From Desulfobacula sp. (GTDB taxonomy: Bacteria; Desulfobacterota; Desulfobacteria; Desulfobacterales; Desulfobacteraceae), in the NCBI GenBank assembly GCA_018645325.1, contig JABGOU010000002.1:111345-175344 (forward strand): DNA of 64,000 nt. Reading direction: 5' to 3'. Shown here piece after piece: positions 17,673 to 26,657 of this stretch (positions are counted from its first letter, which is position 1; every line of letters begins with the position of its first letter). The translations under genes were made by a program, and so were the position numbers. The notes below the pieces were generated by a model that ran no database searches, had not been told where the DNA came from, and worked only from the letters and a program-made list of their open reading frames with translations.

Positions 17673-18750
17673 TCAATTCCTCCGAATTATTTGTCATATT
17701 ATCAATTTCGTCCAGCAATTGGTCCACAAGTTGATTCTGGTCTATTTTTCGGATCACTTTTCCTTTTTTAAATAAAATCCCCATTCCATCACCGCCTGCA
17801 ATACCTATATCTGCTTCCTTTGCTTCACCAGGACCGTTTACAACGCATCCCATAATAGCAACTTTAATCTGGGAGGGCTGTTCAAGTAAAGCTTTTTCTA
17901 CTTTCTCCGTAATTTTAAAAAGATCAATCTTACACCGTCCGCAAGTCGGACATGAAATCAGTTCCGGCCCTCGGTTTCTGATTCCTAAGGCCCTTAAGAT
18001 CTCAAACCCTGTCCTGATTTCTTCAACAGGATCCCTTGTTAATGAGACCCGGATAGTATCACCAAGGCCCTGGGCCAGGAGCATACCAATACCAATGGCT
18101 GATTTTGTGATGCCTGCATAAAGACCGCCGGCCTCAGTTATTCCTACATGAAACGGCACATTAGTTTTTGAAGACAATAATTGATAAGCCTTTACAGTTC
18201 TTGAAACATCCGAGGCTTTCAGAGAAACTTTGATATCATAAAAATTTAAATCTTCAAGAATTTTTATATTACGCAAGGCGCTTTGTACCATAGCCTCAGC
18301 CGTTGTGCCAAGGCGTTGTTCAATCAGTTTTTCAAGTGAGCCTGCATTCACACCGATTCTTATGGGAATTCCATGATCTTTTGCACAATCCACCACAGCC
18401 CTGATTTTTTTTGTTTCCCCGATATTACCGGGGTTTATTCTCAAGGCGTCTGCACCTGCCCTTGCAGATGCCAGGGCCAGCCTGTAATCAAAATGAATGT
18501 CTGCAATGATAGGGATTGTGATCTGCTGTTTGATCTTTTCAATTGCTAAAGCCGCTTCCTTATCTGGAACCGCCACTCTTATTATTTCGCATCCTGCCTT
18601 TTCAAGGGCCTTGATCTGGAGTGTTGTCGCTTTTACATCCTGTGTCTGAGTGTTGGTCATAGACTGGACCGAAATAGGTGCCTTAGAGCCTATCTTAACA
18701 TTGCCAATACTGATTTGCCGAGTTTCCCGTCTTTTTTGAACCAATGACAT
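17656..18750 (-). CDS. ispG: 4-hydroxy-3-methylbut-2-enyl diphosphate synthase
   Basis: Iron-sulfur enzyme of the MEP isoprenoid pathway (GcpE). The 364 residues start SIGNVKIGSKAPISVQSMTN and carry ISCPTCGRCKID and MGCVVNGPGEAKEADIGIAGG, which supply the three cysteines of the [4Fe-4S] cluster. It is the short bacterial form without the plant-type insertion. It heads the ispG-proS-rel run on the minus strand; no other MEP gene is in the window. Confidence 0.96.
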   Translation of the reverse strand: MSLVQKRRETRQISIGNVKIGSKAPISVQSMTNTQTQDVKATTLQIKALEKAGCEIIRVAVPDKEAALAIEKIKQQITIPIIADIHFDYRLALASARAGADALRINPGNIGETKKIRAVVDCAKDHGIPIRIGVNAGSLEKLIEQRLGTTAEAMVQSALRNIKILEDLNFYDIKVSLKASDVSRTVKAYQLLSSKTNVPFHVGITEAGGLYAGITKSAIGIGMLLAQGLGDTIRVSLTRDPVEEIRTGFEILRALGIRNRGPELISCPTCGRCKIDLFKITEKVEKALLEQPSQIKVAIMGCVVNGPGEAKEADIGIAGGDGMGILFKKGKVIRKIDQNQLVDQLLDEIDNMTNNSEELNEQEE

Positions 18751-18922
18751 CTTAAATTTTCCTGCAATTTAAAAAAATAAAAACTTACACCAGTTTATTT
18801 AAACTGTAAGCCAAGAAGTATTAACCTTCTTAGAAATCAAAGATACCAAAGCTTCCCTCTTTATTCAAGACAAGTGTCTTTGAAACTTTGAGTATTCACA
18901 AAATTTAAATGTTTGGTTTAAT

Positions 18923-19744
18923 TTACTTATAATGAATATATGGAGCAATATTATTAAAAATTTTTGAAAGTAAACTTAATGACCGATTCAAATTTTCAAG
19001 ATTAAACACTTCAAGGCTGACCACTCCAGTAAACTTTTTCAGAATCGTTTGAACCTGGTCAAAATATTTTTTCGGCAATTTATCAAGCGATGTGTGATCT
19101 TGGATTTTATGATCCAAAAAGGCCACACCATGCAGATGTATAATGGACGTTTTTGATTTATATTTTTCAAAAGTTTGAAAAAGATCGTAATTATATTTTA
19201 TCTGGTGGCCGGCATCTATGCACACGGACAGGGAAAATTGCTCCACCAGTGTTTCAATAAGAGAAAAAGGATAATCAAGAGTTTCAATGGAAATGATGCC
19301 CGGGTCAACCATATCTTTCACCAGATCCTCCAGGCCTTGGCAGGTGTTCTGTTTCCATTGTTCAAGTCTGCTTTGATTTGCCAAATCATTTTTTAATTTC
19401 TGTGGCATATCAAGGTGAAGGGTGTACGTCGTTGGAGTTAAAGGTTTAAAAAGATCAATTACATTTAAAAGTGCATCCTTTGCTTTGTGTCTTTTCCCTG
19501 ATGATTTACTTGTCAGGCTCACATCAATGGGAAGATGAATGTTGTAGATGATATCATGCTGCAGGGATAAATATAAAAGTTCTTCCACATCGCTTTTTGA
19601 CGGCAGCACAAAAGCGGGTTGACTTTCAAAGATAAGGAGTTCAATTGCATCAAAAACCGGGCCCAGTTTTTTTACATTGGGAATGATATGATCAGGGAAA
19701 ATAAAAGAAGTGGTACCAAGCTTGAAAGGTTTGTCAGGTTTCAT
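18923..19744 (-). CDS. cbiR: CbiR-like cobamide remodelling hydrolase
   Basis: A 273-residue TIM-barrel protein of the xylose-isomerase/AP-endonuclease superfamily. It opens KLGTTSFIFPDHIIPNV and has metal-site stretches YNIHLPIDVSL, TLHLDMPQ, ISIETLDYPF, VCIDAGHQ, IIHLHGV and SLEVFN at the ends of successive strands. This wording, and its place as last gene of a cobamide cluster, fit CbiR, the phosphodiesterase that hydrolyses cobamides or cobinamide-phosphate-containing forms so that the lower ligand can be replaced. It overlaps cbiB by 4 bases. A different metal-dependent isomerase is possible, but context makes that unlikely. Confidence 0.8.
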   Translation of the reverse strand: MKPDKPFKLGTTSFIFPDHIIPNVKKLGPVFDAIELLIFESQPAFVLPSKSDVEELLYLSLQHDIIYNIHLPIDVSLTSKSSGKRHKAKDALLNVIDLFKPLTPTTYTLHLDMPQKLKNDLANQSRLEQWKQNTCQGLEDLVKDMVDPGIISIETLDYPFSLIETLVEQFSLSVCIDAGHQIKYNYDLFQTFEKYKSKTSIIHLHGVAFLDHKIQDHTSLDKLPKKYFDQVQTILKKFTGVVSLEVFNLENLNRSLSLLSKIFNNIAPYIHYK

Positions 19745-20703
19745 GTCTTAACCTGAAAAACAAAAAGGATAAAGCAGGAAATAAGGGTTGCCCAAAATGA
19801 ACCAAACATCATCAGATCACATGCCTGCTTTATACTTTCTTTTTCAGGATCTTTAAATTCTTTTCCTATATAAGGTTTTTCAACCATTTGCCCATGATAA
19901 ATATTGGGGCCGCCAAGCCTTATTTTAAGAGCACCTGCAAAAGCAGCCTCTGGATATCCAGCATTGGGGCTTTTGTGAAGCGAGCCCTGGGAAAAGCCGA
20001 TCTTTAATGCTGAAATTGCTTTTTCAAACGAAAAAAACGCCATACTAAGGGAGATAATAAAAACTGAGATCCTTGCCGGGATAAAATTTGCCACATCATC
20101 AATCCTTGCAGCGGGTCGTCCAAAAAGAATATACACATCATTTTTATATCCAATCATTGAATCCAGTGTATTTACCATTTTATAGGCAAGTGCTAGTGGT
20201 ACCCCACCGATCATGGCAAAAAACAAGGGAGATAAAAACCCATCCACAAAATTTTCAGCCACGGTTTCTACACTGGCACGGGTCACACCTTTTTGATCCA
20301 GGGTTTTGGTGTTCCGGCCCACAATATAGGAAACTTTTTTTCGGGCCTCTTCAAGATTCTTCTCCTTAAGGGAATAAAAAACACTCATGGCAGCCTTTTC
20401 CAGGCTTGCTGATGAAAAACAGAAAAAGAGCAGAACAACCTGGACAAAATTTCCAAAAAAAGGATGGATATAAAAACTTAACTTTAGCGTAACAAAAGCC
20501 ACAAGCCATGTAGATAAAATCAGAAAGGCGGCAAATAAAAATCCTGAAACCAGAAGCGGTTTGAAATATCGCCTGAACCTGCCTTCGAAAAAATCAATGG
20601 CCTTACCCATATATATAACTGGATGGGGTAATCTTTCGGGATCACCCAGGACAAAATCAAGGATAAAAGCCGCCCCAATAATGTACCATTGAATTTCAAT
20701 CAT
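19741..20703 (-). CDS. cbiB: Adenosylcobinamide-phosphate synthase (CbiB)
   Basis: Integral membrane protein that attaches (R)-1-aminopropan-2-ol phosphate to adenosylcobyric acid. The 320 residues open with the hallmark FVLGDPERLPHPVIYMGKAI and have several hydrophobic spans; SVETVAENFVDGFLSPLFF and NTLDSMIGYK are further family motifs, and GYPEAAFAGALKIRLGGPN is typical near the end. It overlaps its neighbours on both sides (8 bases with cobD, 4 with cbiR). Confidence 0.94.
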   Translation of the reverse strand: MIEIQWYIIGAAFILDFVLGDPERLPHPVIYMGKAIDFFEGRFRRYFKPLLVSGFLFAAFLILSTWLVAFVTLKLSFYIHPFFGNFVQVVLLFFCFSSASLEKAAMSVFYSLKEKNLEEARKKVSYIVGRNTKTLDQKGVTRASVETVAENFVDGFLSPLFFAMIGGVPLALAYKMVNTLDSMIGYKNDVYILFGRPAARIDDVANFIPARISVFIISLSMAFFSFEKAISALKIGFSQGSLHKSPNAGYPEAAFAGALKIRLGGPNIYHGQMVEKPYIGKEFKDPEKESIKQACDLMMFGSFWATLISCFILFVFQVKT

Positions 20704-21781
20704 TTTTTGCTGCCTGTTTTATCAGGTTAGCCAGGCGATCATTGATCTGTCTTTTCTTTAAAGACAATCTCACATATTGATCAGACAGGCCAAAAAAATT
20801 GGAACAATCCCTTATCAATATTTTATGATGACCGATCTTCTCACAAAAATCCTTTGATTTCATATTGTTTTTTAACCCGGCCAGAATAAAATAGGTATTT
20901 GTTTCAAAAAGATTAATACCTTGAATACCCTTAAGATGTTCAAGGAATACCTTTTTTTCCTCTTTAATATAGTCTCTTGTTTTCCTGTAAAAAGGCTCGA
21001 TTCTTTCAGGATAATCAAAAATATGTTTGATAACTGCCTGGGCCAGAGCATTCACGCTCCAGGGCTGATAATAGGCCATGATTTTTTCGCAAAGCCCCTT
21101 TGTACCACTTAAAAATCCCGTGCGAAGCCCGGGTATCCTGAATATTTTAGACATGGAAGAAAGCACGATCAAATTTTCATACCCTGTTTTGGCTACCAGT
21201 GAATATTGGTCTGCCTGATCCACAAAGGGGAGATAGGATTCATCAATAATAAAAATTGTATTTTCATGTTTTTTGATCAAATACTCCAGCTGTTCACGTA
21301 AAATAAGTGAGCCCGTGGGATTGTTGGGATTACAGATAAATAGTGTATCTGCCTTTTTTGCCATCCCGGATATTTCATCAATATTCAGATTAAAATAGTT
21401 CTCTGCCTTTGCAGTACAATGGTGAAAGTCAATTTTATGCATAAGGCATGCATCTTTGTAATCCGAGTAGGTGGGACCACAAATTAACACTTTTTTTGAA
21501 CCAAGGGCTTTGGGGATGGTATAAATAAACCATGTGGTGCCATTGCCTGCAACAACCTGATTATCCTCTATCCCGTGAAAAAGGGCAAATCCTTTTCGCA
21601 TGGTGAATGCATCCGGTTCAGGCAGGGATCTTATTTTAATTAAATTGTCACAAATAACTTTTTCTATGGTTTCAGGTGGTCCCAGAGGATTTAAATTGCT
21701 GCTCATGTCAATTATATCATCAACAGCACAGCCCTCCTTTTTTGCCAGGTCCTGAATATTGCCGCCATGGCCGATAATCAT
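20696..21781 (-). CDS. cobD: Threonine-phosphate decarboxylase (CobD type)
   Basis: PLP enzyme related to histidinol-phosphate aminotransferase that makes (R)-1-aminopropan-2-ol phosphate, the substrate of CbiB next door. The 361 residues have SSNLNPLGPP near the start, FICNPNNPTGSL, FIIDESYLPFVD, the PLP lysine in SSMSKIFRIPGLRTGF, and an arginine-rich RLSLKKR tail region. Context (overlap with cbiB) separates it from HisC. Confidence 0.88.
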   Translation of the reverse strand: MIIGHGGNIQDLAKKEGCAVDDIIDMSSNLNPLGPPETIEKVICDNLIKIRSLPEPDAFTMRKGFALFHGIEDNQVVAGNGTTWFIYTIPKALGSKKVLICGPTYSDYKDACLMHKIDFHHCTAKAENYFNLNIDEISGMAKKADTLFICNPNNPTGSLILREQLEYLIKKHENTIFIIDESYLPFVDQADQYSLVAKTGYENLIVLSSMSKIFRIPGLRTGFLSGTKGLCEKIMAYYQPWSVNALAQAVIKHIFDYPERIEPFYRKTRDYIKEEKKVFLEHLKGIQGINLFETNTYFILAGLKNNMKSKDFCEKIGHHKILIRDCSNFFGLSDQYVRLSLKKRQINDRLANLIKQAAKND

Positions 21782-21797
21782 TGAATGCTTCCTTTTA

Positions 21798-21819
21798 CGT
21801 GTGACCTTCAGGTCACACG
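21798..21819. promoter_or_regulatory. Intercistronic 10-bp hairpin between cobD and cobS
   Basis: CGTGTGACCT and AGGTCACACG are perfect complements around a two-base loop, in the 42-base gap between cobS and cobD. It lacks a T run on the minus strand, so RNA processing or differential expression is more likely than termination. Confidence 0.55.
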
Positions 21820-21823
21820 CAGG

Positions 21824-22582
21824 TTAAACTATTAATGCGCCTGTTGCTAAAAATAAAACAGCTTCTGTTACCTCTGTCATGGCTCCCAGCATATCACCTG
21901 TAATACAATTGAATTTCTTTTTATAAAACCCTAAAATCAGCACCAGGGAACCTATAAAAACAAGGTTCAAAACCAGGCCTTTATATCCTAAAAAAAGAGA
22001 TATGACCACTGGAATCAACACAAATAAAAAATCTTTTAAGCCAATGGACTTTTCAAAAAAATCAAGTCCGGTTCCAGTGTCTTTTCTGCCGTACTCTAAT
22101 AATCTAATACCAAATATCATTGTTGCTCGTGAATAAGAAGGAATAATCAACAGCAGGGCAAGAATTTGGAAATGAGTTCCACTTGTTTTAACGGAATAAA
22201 TCCCGGCTGTTTTAATTGCCAGTATGCATATAACTGCCACAAGCCCCATCATCCCTGTCCTGCTGTCTTTCATAATCTCCAGAGCTCTTTTCTTGGACCT
22301 GTGACTGAACAACCCATCTGCTGAGTCTCCAAGACCGTCGAGATGGAATGCCCCTGTCACAATAACGAGAAAAACAACGTCTAAGACGGCCACCACAAAA
22401 GGAGACCAAAGGGGTGTAATGCACAGATCAAAGACCAAAAGCCCGCCCCCTAATATCAGCCCTACAATGGGAAAAAACTTGATCATGCCCAGGGGAGAAT
22501 AGGCCACATTTTTTCCTGCTGGAAGAATGCTGATAAACAATATTGCAGATCTTAGTTGTGTAAATAAATTTTTCATTATCAT
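21824..22582 (-). CDS. cobS: Adenosylcobinamide-GDP ribazoletransferase
   Basis: Membrane enzyme that joins adenosylcobinamide-GDP to the alpha-ribotide of the lower base, closing the nucleotide loop. The 252 residues contain the signature GAFHLDGLGDSADGLFSH and DSRTGMMGL, with several transmembrane segments. The start overlaps the stop of the radical SAM gene by 4 bases. cobT is not present here, so the lower-base activator must lie elsewhere. Confidence 0.93.
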   Translation of the reverse strand: MIMKNLFTQLRSAILFISILPAGKNVAYSPLGMIKFFPIVGLILGGGLLVFDLCITPLWSPFVVAVLDVVFLVIVTGAFHLDGLGDSADGLFSHRSKKRALEIMKDSRTGMMGLVAVICILAIKTAGIYSVKTSGTHFQILALLLIIPSYSRATMIFGIRLLEYGRKDTGTGLDFFEKSIGLKDFLFVLIPVVISLFLGYKGLVLNLVFIGSLVLILGFYKKKFNCITGDMLGAMTEVTEAVLFLATGALIV

Positions 22583-23523
22583 TGCTCTTTTAATGTCTGA
22601 TAGAAAACACCGCGTTCCCGGGTTTTGCCAATAATTTTCTTTTCTTTTTCAAGAAGGTTTATATTATTATCAATCACTTTTTTTTCAACACCCAGGATCT
22701 GCAGCAAGTCTTTTTTTGTACATGGCCTTCGGTGAATTGTTTCAATAATGGCTGCCTTAACATCTTTTCTTTGTATCCCGGCTTTAATCTGGCTATCTAC
22801 ATTTGCAATGATTTCAATATTGTGAAACCCTATTGTATGAACCACCTTTTCAAGTTCTGATCTTGATGCGGGTTTGATATCTAACAAAGTTCCCGGCCTG
22901 TCCAGTGTATTGATCTGAACAAGGTCTGGATTGATTTTTTTTATGGCATCTTTTAACTTCAATAAATCTGATTTGCCGTCATTAATTTTTGGAAGAATAA
23001 AAACTTCAAGCCATAGTCTACCCTGGTATTCTTTTGCAAAAGTTTCAATGCCTTTTACAAGTTTGTTAACCTCCAAACCTTTATTTGATCTGTTTATCCT
23101 TGCAAATCCCTTTTTTGATGCTGCATCAAGAGACGGTACCACAAGGTCGGCTTTTAAAAGTGCTTTTCTGACCGCAGGATCAGAAAAAAGACTTGAATTG
23201 GTTAGAACTGCAACTTTAATATCGGGTTTTTTCTCCTTGATATATTCAATCACCTCTCCTATTCTACTATTTAATGTGGGTTCGCCAGACCCTGAAAAAG
23301 TTATATAATTCGGATCAACATTGTGGTTCCAATAATGATCCAACTCATTTTTTACATCCTCAAACCTGACATATTCCCTTCTTTCAAGGGTTAATTGAGT
23401 TGTTTTCCCACATTCACAATAAATACAGTCCATACTGCATATTTTATGTGTCACAAGGTCTATGCCCAACGAAATTCCAAGACGTCGTGATGGAACCGGC
23501 CCGAAGATATGGTTATATTTCAT
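22579..23523 (-). CDS. Radical SAM protein (COG0731 type) in cobamide operon
   Basis: A 314-residue radical SAM protein. The cluster motif is C29-SMD-C33-IY-C36, preceded by FGPVPSRRLGISLGID, the standard opening of this group. FSGSGEPTLN is the glycine-rich SAM-binding segment. The last 70 residues look like a small winged-helix domain (AIIETIHRRPCTKKDLLQIL). The reaction is unknown; members of this group resemble Fe-S oxidoreductases distant from TYW1. It sits between cobU and cobS and overlaps cobS by 4 bases, so it is co-translated with cobamide enzymes, but I cannot assign it a step in the pathway. Confidence 0.85.
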   Translation of the reverse strand: MKYNHIFGPVPSRRLGISLGIDLVTHKICSMDCIYCECGKTTQLTLERREYVRFEDVKNELDHYWNHNVDPNYITFSGSGEPTLNSRIGEVIEYIKEKKPDIKVAVLTNSSLFSDPAVRKALLKADLVVPSLDAASKKGFARINRSNKGLEVNKLVKGIETFAKEYQGRLWLEVFILPKINDGKSDLLKLKDAIKKINPDLVQINTLDRPGTLLDIKPASRSELEKVVHTIGFHNIEIIANVDSQIKAGIQRKDVKAAIIETIHRRPCTKKDLLQILGVEKKVIDNNINLLEKEKKIIGKTRERGVFYQTLKEQ

Positions 23524-23578
23524 TTTTAATTATTTCCCGATAGAATTCAGTGCCGGTTGGAAACTGCTAATGTTCATT

Positions 23579-24112
23579 TTAAGGTCCGGGTTTTATCTGA
23601 ACGTCAATGCCAGCAACCGTCATAACAACAGTGTCGGCAACTTTTGCTATCCTTTGATTAGCAGATCCGGCAAAATCCCTGAATTGCCTTGCAAGTTTAT
23701 TTTCCGGGACAATACCACACCCAACCTCATTGGAAACCAGGAATACAGGACATTCACATTTTTCAAGAGACACCTCCAGATTCGTGATGGCCGTATCAAT
23801 TTGAACCCCGTCAAGGGAATGAAACAATAGATTGGATACCCAGAGTGTCAGGCAATCCACCAGGATAACATCTGCTTTAGGGGAGTATTGATTGATTTTT
23901 TCGTGAATCTTTACTGGTTCTTCAATAGTATACCATTCCTCTCCCCGCTCCTGCTGATGGCTTTCCACCCGTTTTTCCATTTCAGAATCCATTGGCACTG
24001 AGGTGGCAATAAAATATTTATTGTTCCCTTTTATTTTGTTGGCCTGATCCAGGGCAAAAGAACTTTTTCCGCTTCTGCACCCTCCGATCACAAATGTTAT
24101 ATTATTTATCAA
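23579..24112 (-). CDS. cobU: Adenosylcobinamide kinase/guanylyltransferase
   Basis: Bifunctional enzyme that phosphorylates adenosylcobinamide and transfers GMP to it. The 177 residues show the P-loop GGCRSGKSSFAL, the guanylylation segment IATSVPMDSEMEKRVESHQ with its histidine, VDCLTLWVSNLL, and the conserved VSNEVGCGIVPENKLARQFR. It is the first pathway gene of the minus-strand cluster, 55 bases before the radical SAM gene. No cobalamin riboswitch was recognised upstream. Confidence 0.95.
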   Translation of the reverse strand: MINNITFVIGGCRSGKSSFALDQANKIKGNNKYFIATSVPMDSEMEKRVESHQQERGEEWYTIEEPVKIHEKINQYSPKADVILVDCLTLWVSNLLFHSLDGVQIDTAITNLEVSLEKCECPVFLVSNEVGCGIVPENKLARQFRDFAGSANQRIAKVADTVVMTVAGIDVQIKPGP

Positions 24113-24195
24113 ATTAATTCTTTTTCCTTATCTTTTTTTGCATATTCATTATTTTTGAGCAATCTGCCTTATCTTTGCCCTTATTGACACACTCT

Positions 24196-24900
24196 TCATG
24201 AATTATCACTGCTTGAACCCCAAATATCAACTATCTTGGTATTTCCCGGGTAATTTATGGTTTTATATTGGGTAATATTGGAAAGTCTTTTTGTAATTTC
24301 ACCTATCCTTTTGGCCTGGGCCTTAATTTGATTCATTTGCCGGGAAGAGATGATGTCATTGTCCGGGTACAAGGTTGAATAGCCTATAATGGTTTGCAAA
24401 GGCTGGTTAATTTCGTGGCAGACTGCGCCAGCCATTTCCAGAACCCCTTGAAGCTTTTGTTTTTCCATTTTTGCCTTTTGCGCCTCTTCCCTATGAGAAA
24501 TATCGGTAATAATGACAATGGTGCTTTCAATAGAATTTTCAGGGCCATTACTCGTGATAATAATATGCGCTTTAAAAATGGTGCCGTCTTTTCTTTTTAA
24601 ATCAAAATCAAAATCAGATTTACCCTTTTCCATTAAATCATGATAAATAATTTTTCCGGCCGTTGTATAATCTTCGAATGACTTGTAAATCATGTGCACA
24701 TCAGCATCTTCAAAATCTTCTTTTTCCTCATATCCAAACATTTTAAGCATCTCATTATTCACCCACGTAAAAACCCTGTTTTCCACAAGACAAATCCCAA
24801 CAGGAGATGCTTCCAGAATCTTTTCAAGAATATTGTGTTTGTTCTTTAAGCTTTCATCACATTTTTGAATGTTTTTTTTTTTATTTTTGTCACCCTTCAT
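24196..24900 (-). CDS. PAS / HisKA protein lacking an ATPase domain
   Basis: A 234-residue cytoplasmic sensor-like protein. A PAS domain (about 23-135, EASPVGICLVENRVFTWVNN) is followed by a histidine-phosphotransfer helix pair with H162 in GAVCHEINQPLQTIIGY. The chain then stops about 70 residues later (YKTINYPGNTKIVDIWG), with no HATPase domain. It therefore cannot autophosphorylate alone and may be a phosphate acceptor, a dimer partner or a decoy. A sigma-54 activator is divergent 120 bases away, and cobU lies 83 bases downstream. I find no frameshift that would restore an ATPase domain. Confidence 0.8.
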   Translation of the reverse strand: MKGDKNKKKNIQKCDESLKNKHNILEKILEASPVGICLVENRVFTWVNNEMLKMFGYEEKEDFEDADVHMIYKSFEDYTTAGKIIYHDLMEKGKSDFDFDLKRKDGTIFKAHIIITSNGPENSIESTIVIITDISHREEAQKAKMEKQKLQGVLEMAGAVCHEINQPLQTIIGYSTLYPDNDIISSRQMNQIKAQAKRIGEITKRLSNITQYKTINYPGNTKIVDIWGSSSDNS

Positions 24901-25020
24901 TTTTCACTTATACCTTGTTATAAAATCTGATTTTATGCAATAATATTCCAAACAGATAAATTATAACAATGATGATATGAAAGCAATCTCTTATATGAAT
25001 TATTATTTGGAAAAAACGAA

Positions 25021-26541
25021 ATGAAATCTTTTGAAGAGATATCCCTTCTGTATGAAATCAGCGAATCATTGAACCAGCACATGGACATGAAAAAATCATT
25101 ATTCAAAGTATTAAGCGTTCTCTCTGAATCATTAAATCTGGTAAGGGGTATTATTTTTTTGATCAACTCTGAAACCGGTGAAATTCGGATTGAAATTGCC
25201 CATGGCATTTCTGAAGACACCACCCGGCAAATCAAGTACCTTCCAGGGGAAGGCATAATTGGCAGAGTTATTCAAACCGGAGAACCGGCTATTGTACCAA
25301 GGATAAGTGAAGAGCCGTTATTCCTGGATAAAACCCAATCAAGAGATATCGCAGACGGCCAGGGCTATTCTTATATATGTGTTCCCATCAAAAAAGATAC
25401 CCGTGTCGTTGGTGCCATAAGTGCAGATTGCCCATTTGAAGGCAAAAAATCCCTGGAAAAAGGAGAAAAGCTTTTATCTGTTGTAGCAGCAATGGTTGCC
25501 CATCATGTCATCAATATTGAAAACATCCGGGTTGAAAAAGAACAATTAAAAACTGAAAACATCCGACTCAAATCAGAACTTGAAAATAGATACAGCTTTA
25601 GAAATATCATTGGAAATTCCAATAAAATGAGAGAAGTACTTCAAATGATATCCCAGGTATCTTCTTCTTCAGCAACTGTTCTGATAAGGGGAGAAAGCGG
25701 AACTGGAAAAGAACTTGTGGCTAATTCAGTTCATTATAACAGCGAAAGAAATAAAAAGCCGTTTATCAAAATAAATTGTGCCGCTATTCCGGAAAACCTT
25801 ATTGAAAGCGAATTGTTCGGCCATGAAAAAGGGGCGTTCACAGGGGCATCCCGCCTGAAAAGAGGCAAATTTGAAATGGCGGATCAAGGTACTATTTTTT
25901 TAGATGAAATAGGGAACATGGCAATTTCCGCCCAGGTAAAACTTCTAAGAGTTCTCCAGGAAAAAGAATTTGAACGGGTTGGCGGATATAAGACTATCAA
26001 AAGCGATGTCAGAATTATAGCTGCAACCAATTCTAATCTTGAAGAGATGGTGCAACTTGGTAAATTCAGGGATGACCTTTATTTCAGGCTGAATGTCTTT
26101 CCTATTTATATTCCCGGTCTTAAAATGAGAAAAACAGATATCATTCTTTTAGCCGACCATTTTCTTGAAAAATATAGAAAAGAACATGGTAAAGATATCA
26201 AAAGAATCACAACTCCAGCCATAGATATGATGATGGAATACCATTGGCCCGGAAATGTAAGGGAGCTTGAAAACTGTATTGAGCGTTCTGTGATCTTATG
26301 TAATGAAGGCGCAATCCACAGCTATCATCTTCCGGCAACCCTTCAAACAGGAATTAAATCCAAAACCCTTCCTCTCTCCCTTGAAGATGCAGTTGCTCAT
26401 CTTGAAAAAGAAATTCTGATGGATTCTCTAAAAAATACCAAAGGAAATATTAATAAAGCAGCCAGACTCATTGGGATCACTGTCAGGAAATTTTCTTATA
26501 AGGCGCAAAAATATGGTATTAACTATAAAGATTACAGATAA
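25021..26541 (+). CDS. NifA-like sigma-54-dependent activator
   Basis: Enhancer-binding protein, 506 residues. N-terminal GAF sensor (about 20-165), coiled linker, then an AAA+ ATPase with Walker A GESGTGKE (224-231), the sigma-54 contact loop GAFTGA (271-276) and Walker [12 protein letters not shown] Fis-type HTH ends the chain ([20 protein letters not shown]). Domain order is that of NifA, but no nif genes are here, so the regulon is unknown. The RND genes downstream are possible targets, though I saw no convincing -24/-12 promoter in front of them. Confidence 0.9.
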   Translation: MKSFEEISLLYEISESLNQHMDMKKSLFKVLSVLSESLNLVRGIIFLINSETGEIRIEIAHGISEDTTRQIKYLPGEGIIGRVIQTGEPAIVPRISEEPLFLDKTQSRDIADGQGYSYICVPIKKDTRVVGAISADCPFEGKKSLEKGEKLLSVVAAMVAHHVINIENIRVEKEQLKTENIRLKSELENRYSFRNIIGNSNKMREVLQMISQVSSSSATVLIRGESGTGKELVANSVHYNSERNKKPFIKINCAAIPENLIESELFGHEKGAFTGASRLKRGKFEMADQGTIFLDEIGNMAISAQVKLLRVLQEKEFERVGGYKTIKSDVRIIAATNSNLEEMVQLGKFRDDLYFRLNVFPIYIPGLKMRKTDIILLADHFLEKYRKEHGKDIKRITTPAIDMMMEYHWPGNVRELENCIERSVILCNEGAIHSYHLPATLQTGIKSKTLPLSLEDAVAHLEKEILMDSLKNTKGNINKAARLIGITVRKFSYKAQKYGINYKDYR

Positions 26542-26657
26542 CCAAAAAACCCCGGGCTCTTTCAATTATTCAAAGTACCACAATGTGGGTTGACGATTAA
26601 AACTGATTCTATAGGATGACTTTTAATAATTAATTGAAAATAAAAAAGAGTGTATCC

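Noticed and set aside
18784-18880. Hairpin-like repeats between cbiR and ispG as a riboswitch or terminator
   Set aside because: Stems are short and interrupted, and no known riboswitch core was recognised.
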